A stretch of 9,606 bases of DNA, taken from contig JAQUNQ010000041.1 of assembly GCA_028717505.1 (NCBI GenBank), positions 1-9,606 of the forward strand. Reading direction: 5' to 3'. A program made the position numbers and the translations under genes. The notes below the pieces were generated by a model that saw only the letters and a program-made list of their open reading frames with translations, did no database searches and was not told the origin of the DNA. Positions 1-6,329 of this stretch are shown piece by piece. The DNA comes from Candidatus Peribacteraceae bacterium. GTDB lineage: Bacteria > Patescibacteriota > Gracilibacteria > Peribacterales > Peribacteraceae. Every line of letters begins with the position of its first letter. Position 1 is the first letter of the stretch.

Positions 1-1357
1 GAATGGCCGATCGCACGGCCTCAGCAACAAATTCGCCTGCATTCCATATGAAGAGCGCCTCTTCTACTCGAAGTGGTCGAGGAAAGACACTCTCGTAGTA
101 TTTTGGAGTGAACAGCAGGGATTTTTCCCTGAACGCAGCGGATGGGTCCCCATTGAAGGATGCTAGATATTGTGCAAGCAGATCATGCTTGAGAACACCA
201 CCTAGATATGCCTTTGACGACTTGCTCTTCGCCAATTCTCCACGTCGAAGAAGATACAAGCATGGCTTCTTGAGTTTTGTGAATGCATCGCGAAGCTGGC
301 GTTGACGTCGATCCTGCGAAGCGATATCCCAGCCCTTGATTGGATTCTGTGAATTCGTGTAACGAATGATACTGTCAATGACAAGCTCAGGGGGGCTGAT
401 GACCTTGAGAAGGACCTGCACATCATCCGAGAGAACGGAGCCCTGTTTGGAAAGTGATACGGTGGTCTGGCAACCGTTGACGATGCTGAAGTTTCGTAGT
501 TGTAGCTCAAGCGTGACCGAATCGAATTCAAAACTGTCACAGACAATAGTCACGCCGTTGTTGTATGCCCAGAAGCGTGAGCGCTCCCTCTGGTCTCGAA
601 GAGTTTCATCGATACCCGCATTCACCGTACCCTTTGTCCCGAGGAAAAGGCGTACGTTGCGATCAAAGAGCTGGTCACCAAAAGAAGAGTACAGGGAAGC
701 GAGCGATTTCCCCGGGATTGTAGCAATGAGAGCTTTGCCATATGCCTTGGAAGACTGCTCAAAGAATGCTGGAGAGGACAGAGTAATGGATGCCTCGGCC
801 ACCCGCCTACGTTCGCCAACTGCTTCCTGATAATATTCCTTGAGCTTTTGGGCGTGCACGATATGAGCGGACCGGTGGTGAAGGACATTCTCTGCTTTCT
901 GATTAAAGATACGGGCCCTCTTCTCAAGATTGGCATCCTCTGGGCCGCGATAGGCAAACCATAACTCTACAGAAAACTCTCGCTGAGCCACTGCATCGGC
1001 GTACTGTTCGGCTAGATCGGCTAGATCGGGCTTGCCATCACGGCGCAGAGTTTCCGGCGAAGCCTCCAGCCAATCTGTGCAGCCAAGGAATGCGTCGAGA
1101 TCACGTACCTTTGCCTTCTTGGCATACTTTCCTTGTTGGATGATTACCTTCTCGTGATCCTCATCCACCCAAAAGAAATCGATGTGCTTGTCATTGGATC
1201 CATCGCACTGCACAGCAGTATTGGCATCGTCTTTCTCCATGCTCAGCGCGGTCATTCCGAGCCAGAGCAGAAAAGCCCGAGGTGCCGTAATCGAGAACTC
1301 CTGAGCCAACGCCTCAACCTCTTTATCGAGCTGCTTTTGAAAATCGCTATCAGTCAT
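1..1357 (-). CDS. AIPR-family (abortive infection phage resistance) protein, C-terminus beyond the window
   Basis: The minus frame is open from ATG at 1357 to the window edge: 452 complete codons and no stop. Seen: NNGVT (266-270) followed by IVNGCQTT (292-299), with RxTNSQNPI near 332-340 and NVRLFLG near 234-240. This is the core signature of the AIPR family (PF10592). The N-terminal part holds HID (D60) and, 14 residues later, QGK (75-77), the D...QxK arrangement of a PD-(D/E)XK nuclease core that AIPR proteins often carry. Known: the family is linked to phage resistance and to restriction-modification loci. Inferred: a cytosolic defence nuclease or nucleic-acid-binding effector. It diverges from an Mrr-like endonuclease 195 bases away. 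The ATG has a TTGTCA/GAGAAT promoter ending 9 bases before it and no well-placed Shine-Dalgarno; an in-frame GTG lies 18 bases upstream. A 9-base in-frame duplication (1012-1029) encodes DLADLA. Confidence 0.92.
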   Translation of the reverse strand, partial: MTDSDFQKQLDKEVEALAQEFSITAPRAFLLWLGMTALSMEKDDANTAVQCDGSNDKHIDFFWVDEDHEKVIIQQGKYAKKAKVRDLDAFLGCTDWLEASPETLRRDGKPDLADLAEQYADAVAQREFSVELWFAYRGPEDANLEKRARIFNQKAENVLHHRSAHIVHAQKLKEYYQEAVGERRRVAEASITLSSPAFFEQSSKAYGKALIATIPGKSLASLYSSFGDQLFDRNVRLFLGTKGTVNAGIDETLRDQRERSRFWAYNNGVTIVCDSFEFDSVTLELQLRNFSIVNGCQTTVSLSKQGSVLSDDVQVLLKVISPPELVIDSIIRYTNSQNPIKGWDIASQDRRQRQLRDAFTKLKKPCLYLLRRGELAKSKSSKAYLGGVLKHDLLAQYLASFNGDPSAAFREKSLLFTPKYYESVFPRPLRVEEALFIWNAGEFVAEAVRSAI

Positions 1358-1366
1358 CGGAGTCTG

Positions 1367-1396
1367 ATTCTCCACCTTGTCGATATTATCTGACAA
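1367..1396 (-). promoter_or_regulatory. Predicted promoter of the AIPR gene
   Basis: On the minus strand, TTGTCA (plus 1391-1396, 5/6 match to the -35 consensus) is followed after 18 bases by GAGAAT (plus 1367-1372, 4/6 match to the -10). The -10 ends 9 bases before the ATG at 1357, so transcription would start almost at the start codon and give a leaderless or near-leaderless mRNA. Confidence 0.45.
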
Positions 1397-1461
1397 GAAT
1401 ATTGATACATAAGTGCACCATGACTCCGCTGGCCCCCTTGGTCCCCGAATGCATGCGACAC

Positions 1462-1486
1462 GCGCCAAATTGGACCTGCATGGCGC
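1462..1486. repeat. Short inverted repeat in the divergent AIPR/Mrr intergenic region
   Basis: GCGCCA (1462-1467) and TGGCGC (1481-1486) are perfect inverted arms around a 13-base spacer that itself starts with the right half of CCAAATTGG. It lies in the 195-base region between the two divergent defence genes, where an operator could sit. With six-base arms, chance is possible. No strong promoter for the rightward gene was seen in this interval. Confidence 0.25.
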
Positions 1487-1552
1487 AGTAACGGGCGCTT
1501 TGGTAATCTGAACGGGTATTGAGAACAGAAGTGTCCGGGCAATCGCCACACT

Positions 1553-2173
1553 ATGACCTTCATTGATGCAAAATCATTCAGGGCAATCCGATCCATGGAG
1601 GAGGTGCACCGCCTGACGCCTACTGAATTTGAGTACTTCTCCAAGCACCTACTCACAGAGTTGGGATACTCAGAGGTACTGGTAAGCCCAAAGTTCGGCA
1701 CTTTCCATGCCGATGGCGGCGTGGACATCTACGCCAAGCACAATGGGCACTTTGTCGTCGGGCAGTGCAAACATTGGGCGAAGGGGCGGGCGGGATACAT
1801 GCCTATTGAGCAGGTGCGAGCTCTTGGGGGATCTATGAAAGAGAAGAATGCCTCAGAGGGGGTCTTCATCTCCACCCTGCCTTACGGGAGGCATACAAGA
1901 ATCTACGCCATGAACGTCGGCATGACGCTTATCGGACCCTACGAGATTGCATCGGTGATGAAGAAGGTCAATCCACTATTCAAGGCCCGTAGCAGCTTCT
2001 TCCACCGTCTCATCGCGATACTGGGACTTCGGCAGCTTCTCCGGCAGGAGATCCTGCCGAGGGTCTATGCGCTAGTCGGTCTCATCATCCTGCTCGCGGT
2101 CCTGCCGTACGTTTTTCCGTGGGTCATGCGATTGCTGATCGGAGTGGTGGACTTCATTAACAGAGTTACATAG
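1553..2173 (+). CDS. Membrane-anchored Mrr-like restriction endonuclease (type IV-like)
   Basis: A 206-aa protein. Residues 20-135 follow the Mrr_cat (PF04471) pattern: LTPTEFEYFSKHLL (21-34), then ADGGVDIY with D58, then VVGQCKHW with Q71-C-K73, then VRALGGSM and GVFISTLP. D58 and Q71xK73 are the expected PD-(D/E)XK metal-binding and catalytic residues in the QxK variant typical of Mrr. Residues 171-202 are strongly hydrophobic, one long or two short membrane segments, so the nuclease is probably tethered to the inner membrane with its catalytic part in the cytoplasm. Known: Mrr enzymes cut modified or foreign DNA; tethered versions occur but their roles are poorly known. Start: ATG 1553 is the only ATG after the in-frame TGA at 1520, apart from M15 at 1595; neither has a clear Shine-Dalgarno. 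It diverges from the AIPR gene, and its stop abuts that of the next gene. Confidence 0.88.
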   Translation: MTFIDAKSFRAIRSMEEVHRLTPTEFEYFSKHLLTELGYSEVLVSPKFGTFHADGGVDIYAKHNGHFVVGQCKHWAKGRAGYMPIEQVRALGGSMKEKNASEGVFISTLPYGRHTRIYAMNVGMTLIGPYEIASVMKKVNPLFKARSSFFHRLIAILGLRQLLRQEILPRVYALVGLIILLAVLPYVFPWVMRLLIGVVDFINRVT

Positions 2174-2848
2174 CTATGCCTTCGCACTCACCTCTTCTTT
2201 AGCCACGCAGAGATAATCCATGATCTTGTAGCCTTTGAGGTGCTCGCGCAGGTCCACGTATCGGTACCACGGCTCGACGCGGAACCAACCTTCCCCTTTG
2301 CTGGTATCCTTCACCATCTGGCTCTCCACCATCTTCTTCGGTGGCAGCGTACCTTTGTTATCCTTGATCAGAAAGAGCTGCATGTGCACCCCCTTGCCGT
2401 CACACGTGACCGTGCGCGCTTTCAGGATGCCCGCTTTCACCCAATACCTCAGCGTGGGACCCTTCACATTGAAAGCACTCTCAATCTCATACTTGGAATA
2501 CCAGCTCTCCCTGTTCTTCGCGAGTGAGGCGGGGATCTCATTCCTGTCGATTGCTCGCTGACAGATCATGCACTTGATGCCGTACTTGTCGTACCACGAT
2601 TGCTCGTTGGAGGCAGACTGGCCGCAGATAGAGCAGGTGTAGCCTTCTCCATTGAGATGGAACCCCTTGGGCTCCTCTTCGAGCCTCTTCTGTCTTCGCT
2701 GCTCTTTGGTGGCAATCTCAAGCAATACTTCAGCATATCGGAGAATATTGTGCGCCGCTTCGGAGGCCTCCGTCCACGTGTACTCCTTGCCGTACTCCTC
2801 CTTCACCATGTCTTTAAATTCCTGAATGGTCTTGTCTGGTAGCTGCAT
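2174..2848 (-). CDS. Zinc-ribbon and helix-turn-helix protein, function unknown
   Basis: A 224-aa protein. The N-terminus (1-60) is a charged helical region beginning with a PDKTIQEFKDMVKEEYG-type segment. Residues 72-96 form a zinc ribbon of two CxxC pairs, CSIC and CMIC. Residues 114-145 (SWYSKYEIESAF...LRYWVKAGILKA) look like a winged or MerR-type helix-turn-helix. Residues 185-224 are aromatic-rich with no assignment. I associate proteins with this start plus a zinc ribbon with CPR genomes, where they are mostly called hypothetical. Inferred: a DNA-binding regulator or accessory factor of the local cluster. It has its own promoter 8 bases before the ATG and probably a leaderless mRNA. Its TAG stop abuts the TAG of the Mrr gene head to head, so no terminator fits between them. 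The Cys pairs make the reading frame secure; the function is not. Confidence 0.85.
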   Translation of the reverse strand: MQLPDKTIQEFKDMVKEEYGKEYTWTEASEAAHNILRYAEVLLEIATKEQRRQKRLEEEPKGFHLNGEGYTCSICGQSASNEQSWYDKYGIKCMICQRAIDRNEIPASLAKNRESWYSKYEIESAFNVKGPTLRYWVKAGILKARTVTCDGKGVHMQLFLIKDNKGTLPPKKMVESQMVKDTSKGEGWFRVEPWYRYVDLREHLKGYKIMDYLCVAKEEVSAKA

Positions 2849-2856
2849 AACTCATA

Positions 2857-2884
2857 AGTATATGCAGAGTGGTCTTGAGGTAAA
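2857..2884 (-). promoter_or_regulatory. Promoter of the zinc-ribbon/HTH gene, leaderless type
   Basis: On the minus strand TTTACC (plus 2879-2884, 4/6) and TATACT (plus 2857-2862, 5/6) are 16 bases apart. Only 8 bases separate the -10 from the ATG at 2848, so the predicted transcription start falls on or beside the start codon. The promoter sits in the 44-base gap after the upstream gene, so this gene can be transcribed independently. Confidence 0.6.
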
Positions 2885-2892
2885 GTTCCTCA

Positions 2893-4065
2893 TCACTTCC
2901 GTGAAAGCACCAATGGCGGCTTCTTTTCTTGGGGATCGAAGAAAAGGCTCTCGGCTTCATCCCGAGAAAGCAAGCCCTGCTCGTTCATAAGGAATTTCAC
3001 ATCATCCCTTGTCCATTCGTTCGATGGCCGCTCAACCACAATAATGCAATCCACCTCCGACAGGTTCCATCCCTTCTTATGATGAATGACTCCATTCGGA
3101 TCGCGAGTATCGCGAAACCGTCCATCGCGCGTAATCGCCATCTTGGGGTTCCCTTTCAAGGCATCCACCACATCAATGAGGCCACCCCAGTAATTCTCAA
3201 GGCACATAAGGTAGCAACTAAGCGCAGGACGCGGGGGCAGCTGAAACTTCTCCAGCTTATCGAGAAGCTTATTCTTGATATGTGCTGCGTTTTCACCCTG
3301 ACGTACAACTTCTTGCCCCGGTCCTGCAAAGAATCCTTTTCCGTCATCCGAAAGCTCATATTTCACTGTTGCGACGGGAATGCCGTCGAAGGTATAGGTT
3401 TTCTCGATTCTTTCTATTGGCGCTCTGGGCAGTTCCCCCGAGGCAATATCTCGCCTGATGGCCTCCAACAACCATTTCGCCTTCTCTTGGGTAAGACAGC
3501 CTTGAAACCAAGGTGACACCATGTAAGCCAGATCCGGGATCGCATTGACCTGTATACGCAACCAATTCGACAGCTCGTCATGAACACGATCATCCTGCAT
3601 AGGAAAGACAGTGAATGCCTCAATGAACAGCTGCCTGTCACCTGTGAGAGGGACATACACGTCGGCACGTCTGTCTCCTACTGTCCGAGGCTCCCAATCG
3701 CATTGGAAGCCGCGCTGTCGCAGGACGCAGAAAGCATGCAGTTGATACATGGTCGATACGGTGTACTGTCGATCCCGATCAGCCATCAGCTTGCGAAGAA
3801 GACCCGGGAAACGCGACGCCATATGGTCGAGGAAAAATCTTAAATCTCGTATGAGGCGACGATCTCCTGAGAGTGAGGAGCCCAGACGAAAAAATAGTGG
3901 ATGTACCTCCCCGATGATCCTACGTTCCTTGAATAGCAATTCGCGCTCGCACCATTCCTTTCCAAGCTGTTCTACTAACCAATGATTCTCTGCGAGCGCC
4001 TGTGCGATGCGCTCTTGCTGCGCGGTCCATGTTCTGCCGTCGTACACTTCTTTCGTTCGGGGCAT
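2893..4065 (-). CDS. Unrecognised protein with a possible degenerate PD-(D/E)XK core
   Basis: 390 aa from ATG 4065; an in-frame TTG at 4086 would add seven residues. No known family is recognised. The N-terminal third is helical and charged. Around residues 106-153 there is a helix (YQLHAFCVLRQRGF), then EPRTVGDRRADVYV with D135, a turn, then LFIEAFTVF with E149. The order helix, D on a strand, E on the next strand resembles the PD-(D/E)XK fold, but the usual ExK lysine is replaced (IEAF), so activity is doubtful or the lysine has migrated. The C-terminal region (about 240-390) has no assignment; it includes a conserved-looking DCIIVVERPSNEW segment. No signal peptide or membrane segment is seen. 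It lies 44 bases upstream of the zinc-ribbon/HTH gene on the same strand, within a nuclease-rich cluster, which suggests a defence or mobile-DNA role, by context only. Confidence 0.8.
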   Translation of the reverse strand: MPRTKEVYDGRTWTAQQERIAQALAENHWLVEQLGKEWCERELLFKERRIIGEVHPLFFRLGSSLSGDRRLIRDLRFFLDHMASRFPGLLRKLMADRDRQYTVSTMYQLHAFCVLRQRGFQCDWEPRTVGDRRADVYVPLTGDRQLFIEAFTVFPMQDDRVHDELSNWLRIQVNAIPDLAYMVSPWFQGCLTQEKAKWLLEAIRRDIASGELPRAPIERIEKTYTFDGIPVATVKYELSDDGKGFFAGPGQEVVRQGENAAHIKNKLLDKLEKFQLPPRPALSCYLMCLENYWGGLIDVVDALKGNPKMAITRDGRFRDTRDPNGVIHHKKGWNLSEVDCIIVVERPSNEWTRDDVKFLMNEQGLLSRDEAESLFFDPQEKKPPLVLSRK

Positions 4066-4074
4066 TGGGTGAGG

Positions 4075-4080
4075 ATCATA
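4075..4080 (-). promoter_or_regulatory. Candidate -10 box supporting the ATG start at 4065
   Basis: TATGAT on the minus strand (5/6 match) ends 9 bases before ATG 4065. This is the same geometry as at the AIPR and zinc-ribbon genes, and it favours the ATG over the TTG at 4086, which would lie upstream of the box. No convincing -35 is visible. Confidence 0.3.
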
Positions 4081-4162
4081 ATCCAATGATCCGACAGTAG
4101 GCCACTACGTCACCATGGCTCCCCGAGGCCATCTGTTCACTCACGTTCATGGAAGAAGCCGC

Positions 4163-4285
4163 TCAGGCAGCCGTATGGAGCAGGGCAAACGCCCCCTGCA
4201 GCCTCCTGAACGTCTCGGTGATCTCGGTTCGAGCGATGTACCAAAGCTCGCCCCATTGTTTTGCTGGGTCAAATACCTTGTAGAA
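4163..4285 (-). pseudogene. Possible decayed coding fragment
   Basis: On the minus strand 40 codons read FYKVFDPAKQWGELWYIAR and then TEITETFRRLQGAFALLHTAA before TGA. The composition is that of a natural soluble protein end: aromatics, amphipathic spacing, no low complexity. There is no usable start, and two consecutive stop codons lie shortly before it in frame. I do not recognise the parent family. It occupies most of the 286-base gap between the defence cluster and the amidinotransferase gene; nothing else was found in that gap except the promoter at 4323-4350. Chance reading is the main alternative. Confidence 0.25.
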
Positions 4286-4322
4286 CCTCTACTAGCCGGG
4301 TTGGATGCCACGGAACAGGCAC

Positions 4323-4350
4323 TTGATTATTTTCAAATTATTATTATAAT
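4323..4350 (+). promoter_or_regulatory. Sigma70-like promoter of the amidinotransferase operon
   Basis: TTGATT (4323-4328, 4/6) and a perfect TATAAT (4345-4350) are 16 bases apart in a markedly A/T-rich block. Transcription would start near 4357, leaving a pyrimidine-rich leader of about 16 bases without a Shine-Dalgarno before ATG 4373. This sets the start at 4373 rather than an in-frame ATG at 4115. Confidence 0.65.
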
Positions 4351-4372
4351 CTTTCCCTCTTTCTCCTTCGCC

Positions 4373-5269
4373 ATGGATACAATTCCTGTCAGTGTTCGTA
4401 ATGAATTCGATCCGCTGAAAACCGCCATCGCCCTGCCAGATCCACGAAACGCCATTGATCTCGATGCAGAAGGGTGGAAGGGTGCCGTCGACGCGCGGGA
4501 ACTCGCGCTCCATCCCGAAACGGGGGAAATCGTGGCGGATGTTCTCCGACAGCAGCACCAAGCGTACATCGAGTTCCTCCGCGCGAACGGCGTGCAACTC
4601 ATTGAACCTCCGCTGCAGAACGATGCGTTCTGCCAGGTGTTCGCACGCGATCCCGGTTTCGCCGTCAATGACACGCTCTTCCTCGCAAGCATGCGCGATG
4701 ACTACCGGTTCCCGGAAGTTGCCGGCGTCGAGGCACTGCAAAGCCGCTTCTCCCGTGTAGTCCCCCTCACGAATCACAACCCCGCGGATCCACACCGCCC
4801 GAGAATCGAGGGCGGCGATGTCATGCCGTTCGATCAGGGAAATGCCGTTCTCATTGGCACGGGACAGATATCGAACGAAGAAGGATTCGACGCGCTCGCC
4901 CGGGAATTGCGGACGCAGGGCATGCAGGAAGTCGTGCGCGTGCCCCACGAAGCACTCCATCTTGATTGCTGCTTTGCGCCACTCCCAAATGGTCAAGCGC
5001 TGGCATCATCGCAACTGCCCCCTGCCTCGCGTGCCATCCTGAAACGGTACTTCCAACTGCAACCCGCCAATGAGCAGGAAGCAAGCCGTGAATTGGCACT
5101 CAACACATTCTGGCTCAATCCGGAGACCGTCGTGGGCAATGCCCGCGCGCCGGAGACAAATGCACGCCTCCAGGAGCTTGGTTATAACGTGCGAGCACTC
5201 CTCTACGATCAACTCACTCATGAATGGGGAGCATTCCGCTGCACGGTCTGTCCCATCGAGAGAAAATAG
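4373..5269 (+). CDS. Pentein-superfamily amidinotransferase / dimethylarginine dimethylaminohydrolase-like enzyme
   Basis: A 298-aa protein, a normal length for this family. Landmarks of the guanidine-modifying pentein fold are in order: FARDPGFAVNDTLFLA (90-105, substrate-binding R92/D93), IEGGDV (145-150, E146 and D149), HLDCCF (196-201, catalytic H196) and WGAFRCTVCPIER near the end, with C290 as the expected nucleophile. Known: members hydrolyse or transfer groups from arginine derivatives (arginine deiminase, DDAH, amidinotransferase) through a covalent thiouronium intermediate. Here the substrate cannot be fixed from sequence; hydrolysis of methylarginine or arginine to citrulline is the likeliest role, in the cytosol. 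The start is set by the promoter at 4323-4350; the frame stays open upstream to 4115, but that stretch reads as non-protein. The end overlaps the next gene by 46 bases, so the pair is probably translationally coupled. Confidence 0.88.
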   Translation: MDTIPVSVRNEFDPLKTAIALPDPRNAIDLDAEGWKGAVDARELALHPETGEIVADVLRQQHQAYIEFLRANGVQLIEPPLQNDAFCQVFARDPGFAVNDTLFLASMRDDYRFPEVAGVEALQSRFSRVVPLTNHNPADPHRPRIEGGDVMPFDQGNAVLIGTGQISNEEGFDALARELRTQGMQEVVRVPHEALHLDCCFAPLPNGQALASSQLPPASRAILKRYFQLQPANEQEASRELALNTFWLNPETVVGNARAPETNARLQELGYNVRALLYDQLTHEWGAFRCTVCPIERK

Positions 5270-6192
5270 AGGTATTATTCCTTCCTTTGGAACAAGCCGA
5301 TTTCCTCGTCGAGCCGCACTTCAAGGGCATCGTGCGCTGTCGGCTGGAGTGGGATCTCGCCCTTCTCGACCGCCGGAACTTCTGGAGCGAACCACTGTCC
5401 GATCAGGATGTGGTGGAACTCCTGGAGGAGTGCCAGTCTCTGGAACTCGTGACGGATGTCCGCCGGGCTGTGGCCGCCGCGCTCTACGCGCTCGATGAGC
5501 ATCGGAAAAACGGCTCCCACCCCCGCCTCACCTGCCCGGAAGGATGTCCGCACCGCATCGGACCATACGTCTTCCGCGGCTCGCAGATCATGCGGGAGCT
5601 CTGGCGGGCGCACGTCCCGGAAACCGAAGGGGAACTCCCTCCTCCCATCATCGACTCATACTCGGACTGCACTGCGCGGGAGGTGGAGCGCGTCCTCGCG
5701 CATCTCTCCCCCGGAGGAACGCTCATTGTCGTGACAGACCTCTACCAGCGCCACCGCTCCTACGATCTCCTCTCGCGCATGCGATCTCCCGGACAGGTAA
5801 CGGTCGTGAAGACGCCGCAGGAAATTCAGGAGGGCCTCTCCTCGAACATCTCCGGCACCCAGAGACAATTCCTGCAGGGCATCGTGGAGGCAGTGGAATG
5901 GCGACTGCAGCGGAAGGATGTCTTCAGCGGAGAGGACACGTACGAGAAGGAGCGCAAGGATGAGAAGCACTACCGCAAGCTCTCTATCCTCTCGAGCATG
6001 CTCAAGCGCGTGCGGCCGTCCTTCGATCTCGAGCTCACACTGGCAGCATTCCTCCGCAGCGACGAGCGCCTGAAGAAGTACCTCTTCTGGAGAGACGAAA
6101 CTCCGCGGCCCCCGACGGGCGGCCTTCCCCTGCGCGAACTCGAAAATGGGGAGAAATCCGATTTTTTCGCGCCGGTAAGCGAAATTTCTTGA
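5224..6192 (+). CDS. Uncharacterised protein with a DUF218/YdcF-like middle region
   Basis: A 322-aa protein. Residues 113-180 recall DUF218 (YdcF/ElyC/SanA): GPYVFRGSQIMRELW with R118, then IDSYSDCTAREVERVL (the family's S-x-N-T position is S-D-C-T here), then LIVVTDLYQRHRS (169-179), like the family's VTSxYHxxRA. Unlike ElyC or SanA there is no signal peptide or membrane segment, so a cytosolic protein is expected. A CPEGCPH cluster (104-110) could bind metal. Residues 205-322 are charged, helical and unassigned. The match is by motif memory only and the family call is tentative. The ATG at 5224 lies inside the end of the amidinotransferase gene in another frame (46-base overlap), which suggests coupling; a downstream TTG at 5287 is a weaker alternative. 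The TGA stop is part of the next promoter's TTGACA. Confidence 0.8.
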   Translation: MGSIPLHGLSHREKIEVLFLPLEQADFLVEPHFKGIVRCRLEWDLALLDRRNFWSEPLSDQDVVELLEECQSLELVTDVRRAVAAALYALDEHRKNGSHPRLTCPEGCPHRIGPYVFRGSQIMRELWRAHVPETEGELPPPIIDSYSDCTAREVERVLAHLSPGGTLIVVTDLYQRHRSYDLLSRMRSPGQVTVVKTPQEIQEGLSSNISGTQRQFLQGIVEAVEWRLQRKDVFSGEDTYEKERKDEKHYRKLSILSSMLKRVRPSFDLELTLAAFLRSDERLKKYLFWRDETPRPPTGGLPLRELENGEKSDFFAPVSEIS

Positions 6193-6216
6193 CACGCGAC
6201 ACCCCCTCGCTAGACT
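6189..6216 (+). promoter_or_regulatory. Promoter embedded in the preceding stop codon
   Basis: A perfect TTGACA (6189-6194) contains the TGA stop (6190-6192) of the upstream gene. TAGACT (6211-6216, 4/6) follows after 16 bases. Transcription would start about 6222-6224, right at the GTG-ATG (6223-6228) of the leader ORF. The spacer contains CCCCCTCGC (6202-6210), repeated exactly at 6234-6242. Confidence 0.6.
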
Positions 6217-6225
6217 GCGCCCGTG

Positions 6226-6303
6226 ATGGATCGCCCCCTCGCCATCGGTGCCATGATGATGTCCATGATGATGCACTCGCTGCGAGGGCGTGAGTTGGCG
6301 TAA
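6226..6303 (+). CDS. Methionine-rich 25-aa leader peptide
   Basis: ATG 6226 (or GTG 6223) opens a 25-codon ORF ending at TAA 6301-6303. Codons 10-12 and 14-16 are ATG, separated by one serine codon, so 7 of 25 residues are Met. It has no Shine-Dalgarno; the promoter places the transcription start at the first codon, so translation would be leaderless. The Met codons lie between the two arms of the first of three alternative hairpins, and the stop lies 10 bases after the second arm. In classical attenuators the regulating amino acid's codons sit in just this position. A structural or secreted role is unlikely: there is no signal peptide or family. The alternative is a chance ORF within an untranslated RNA. 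Confidence 0.5.
   Translation: MDRPLAIGAMMMSMMMHSLRGRELA
6251..6274 (+). repeat. 12-base tandem repeat encoding the Met triplets
   Basis: Two adjacent copies of CCATGATGATGY (6251-6262 and 6263-6274) differ only in the last base. In the leader ORF frame this gives Met-Met-Met twice; the opposite strand reads His-His-His twice. The duplication doubles the run of Met codons. Confidence 0.85.
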
Positions 6304-6329
6304 CCGATCTTCCCCAACTTGCCAAAAAG

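Noticed and set aside
366..957. Medium ORFs on both strands at 366-830 (+), 202-546 (-) and 622-957 (-)
   Set aside because: All are shadows of the open AIPR frame, which carries conserved motifs across the whole stretch.
1012..1029. 9-base tandem repeat GGCTAGATC
   Set aside because: It is an in-frame duplication of three codons inside the AIPR gene; no separate element is needed to explain it.
4115..4372. N-terminal extension of the amidinotransferase from ATG 4115
   Set aside because: The family homology starts at the ATG at 4373, and a perfect TATAAT promoter lies inside the extension.
6185..6276. His-rich leader peptide on the minus strand (two His triplets opposite the Met triplets)
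   Set aside because: Downstream of it on the minus strand lies only antisense of the DUF218-like gene. The promoter and the hairpin order fit the plus strand.
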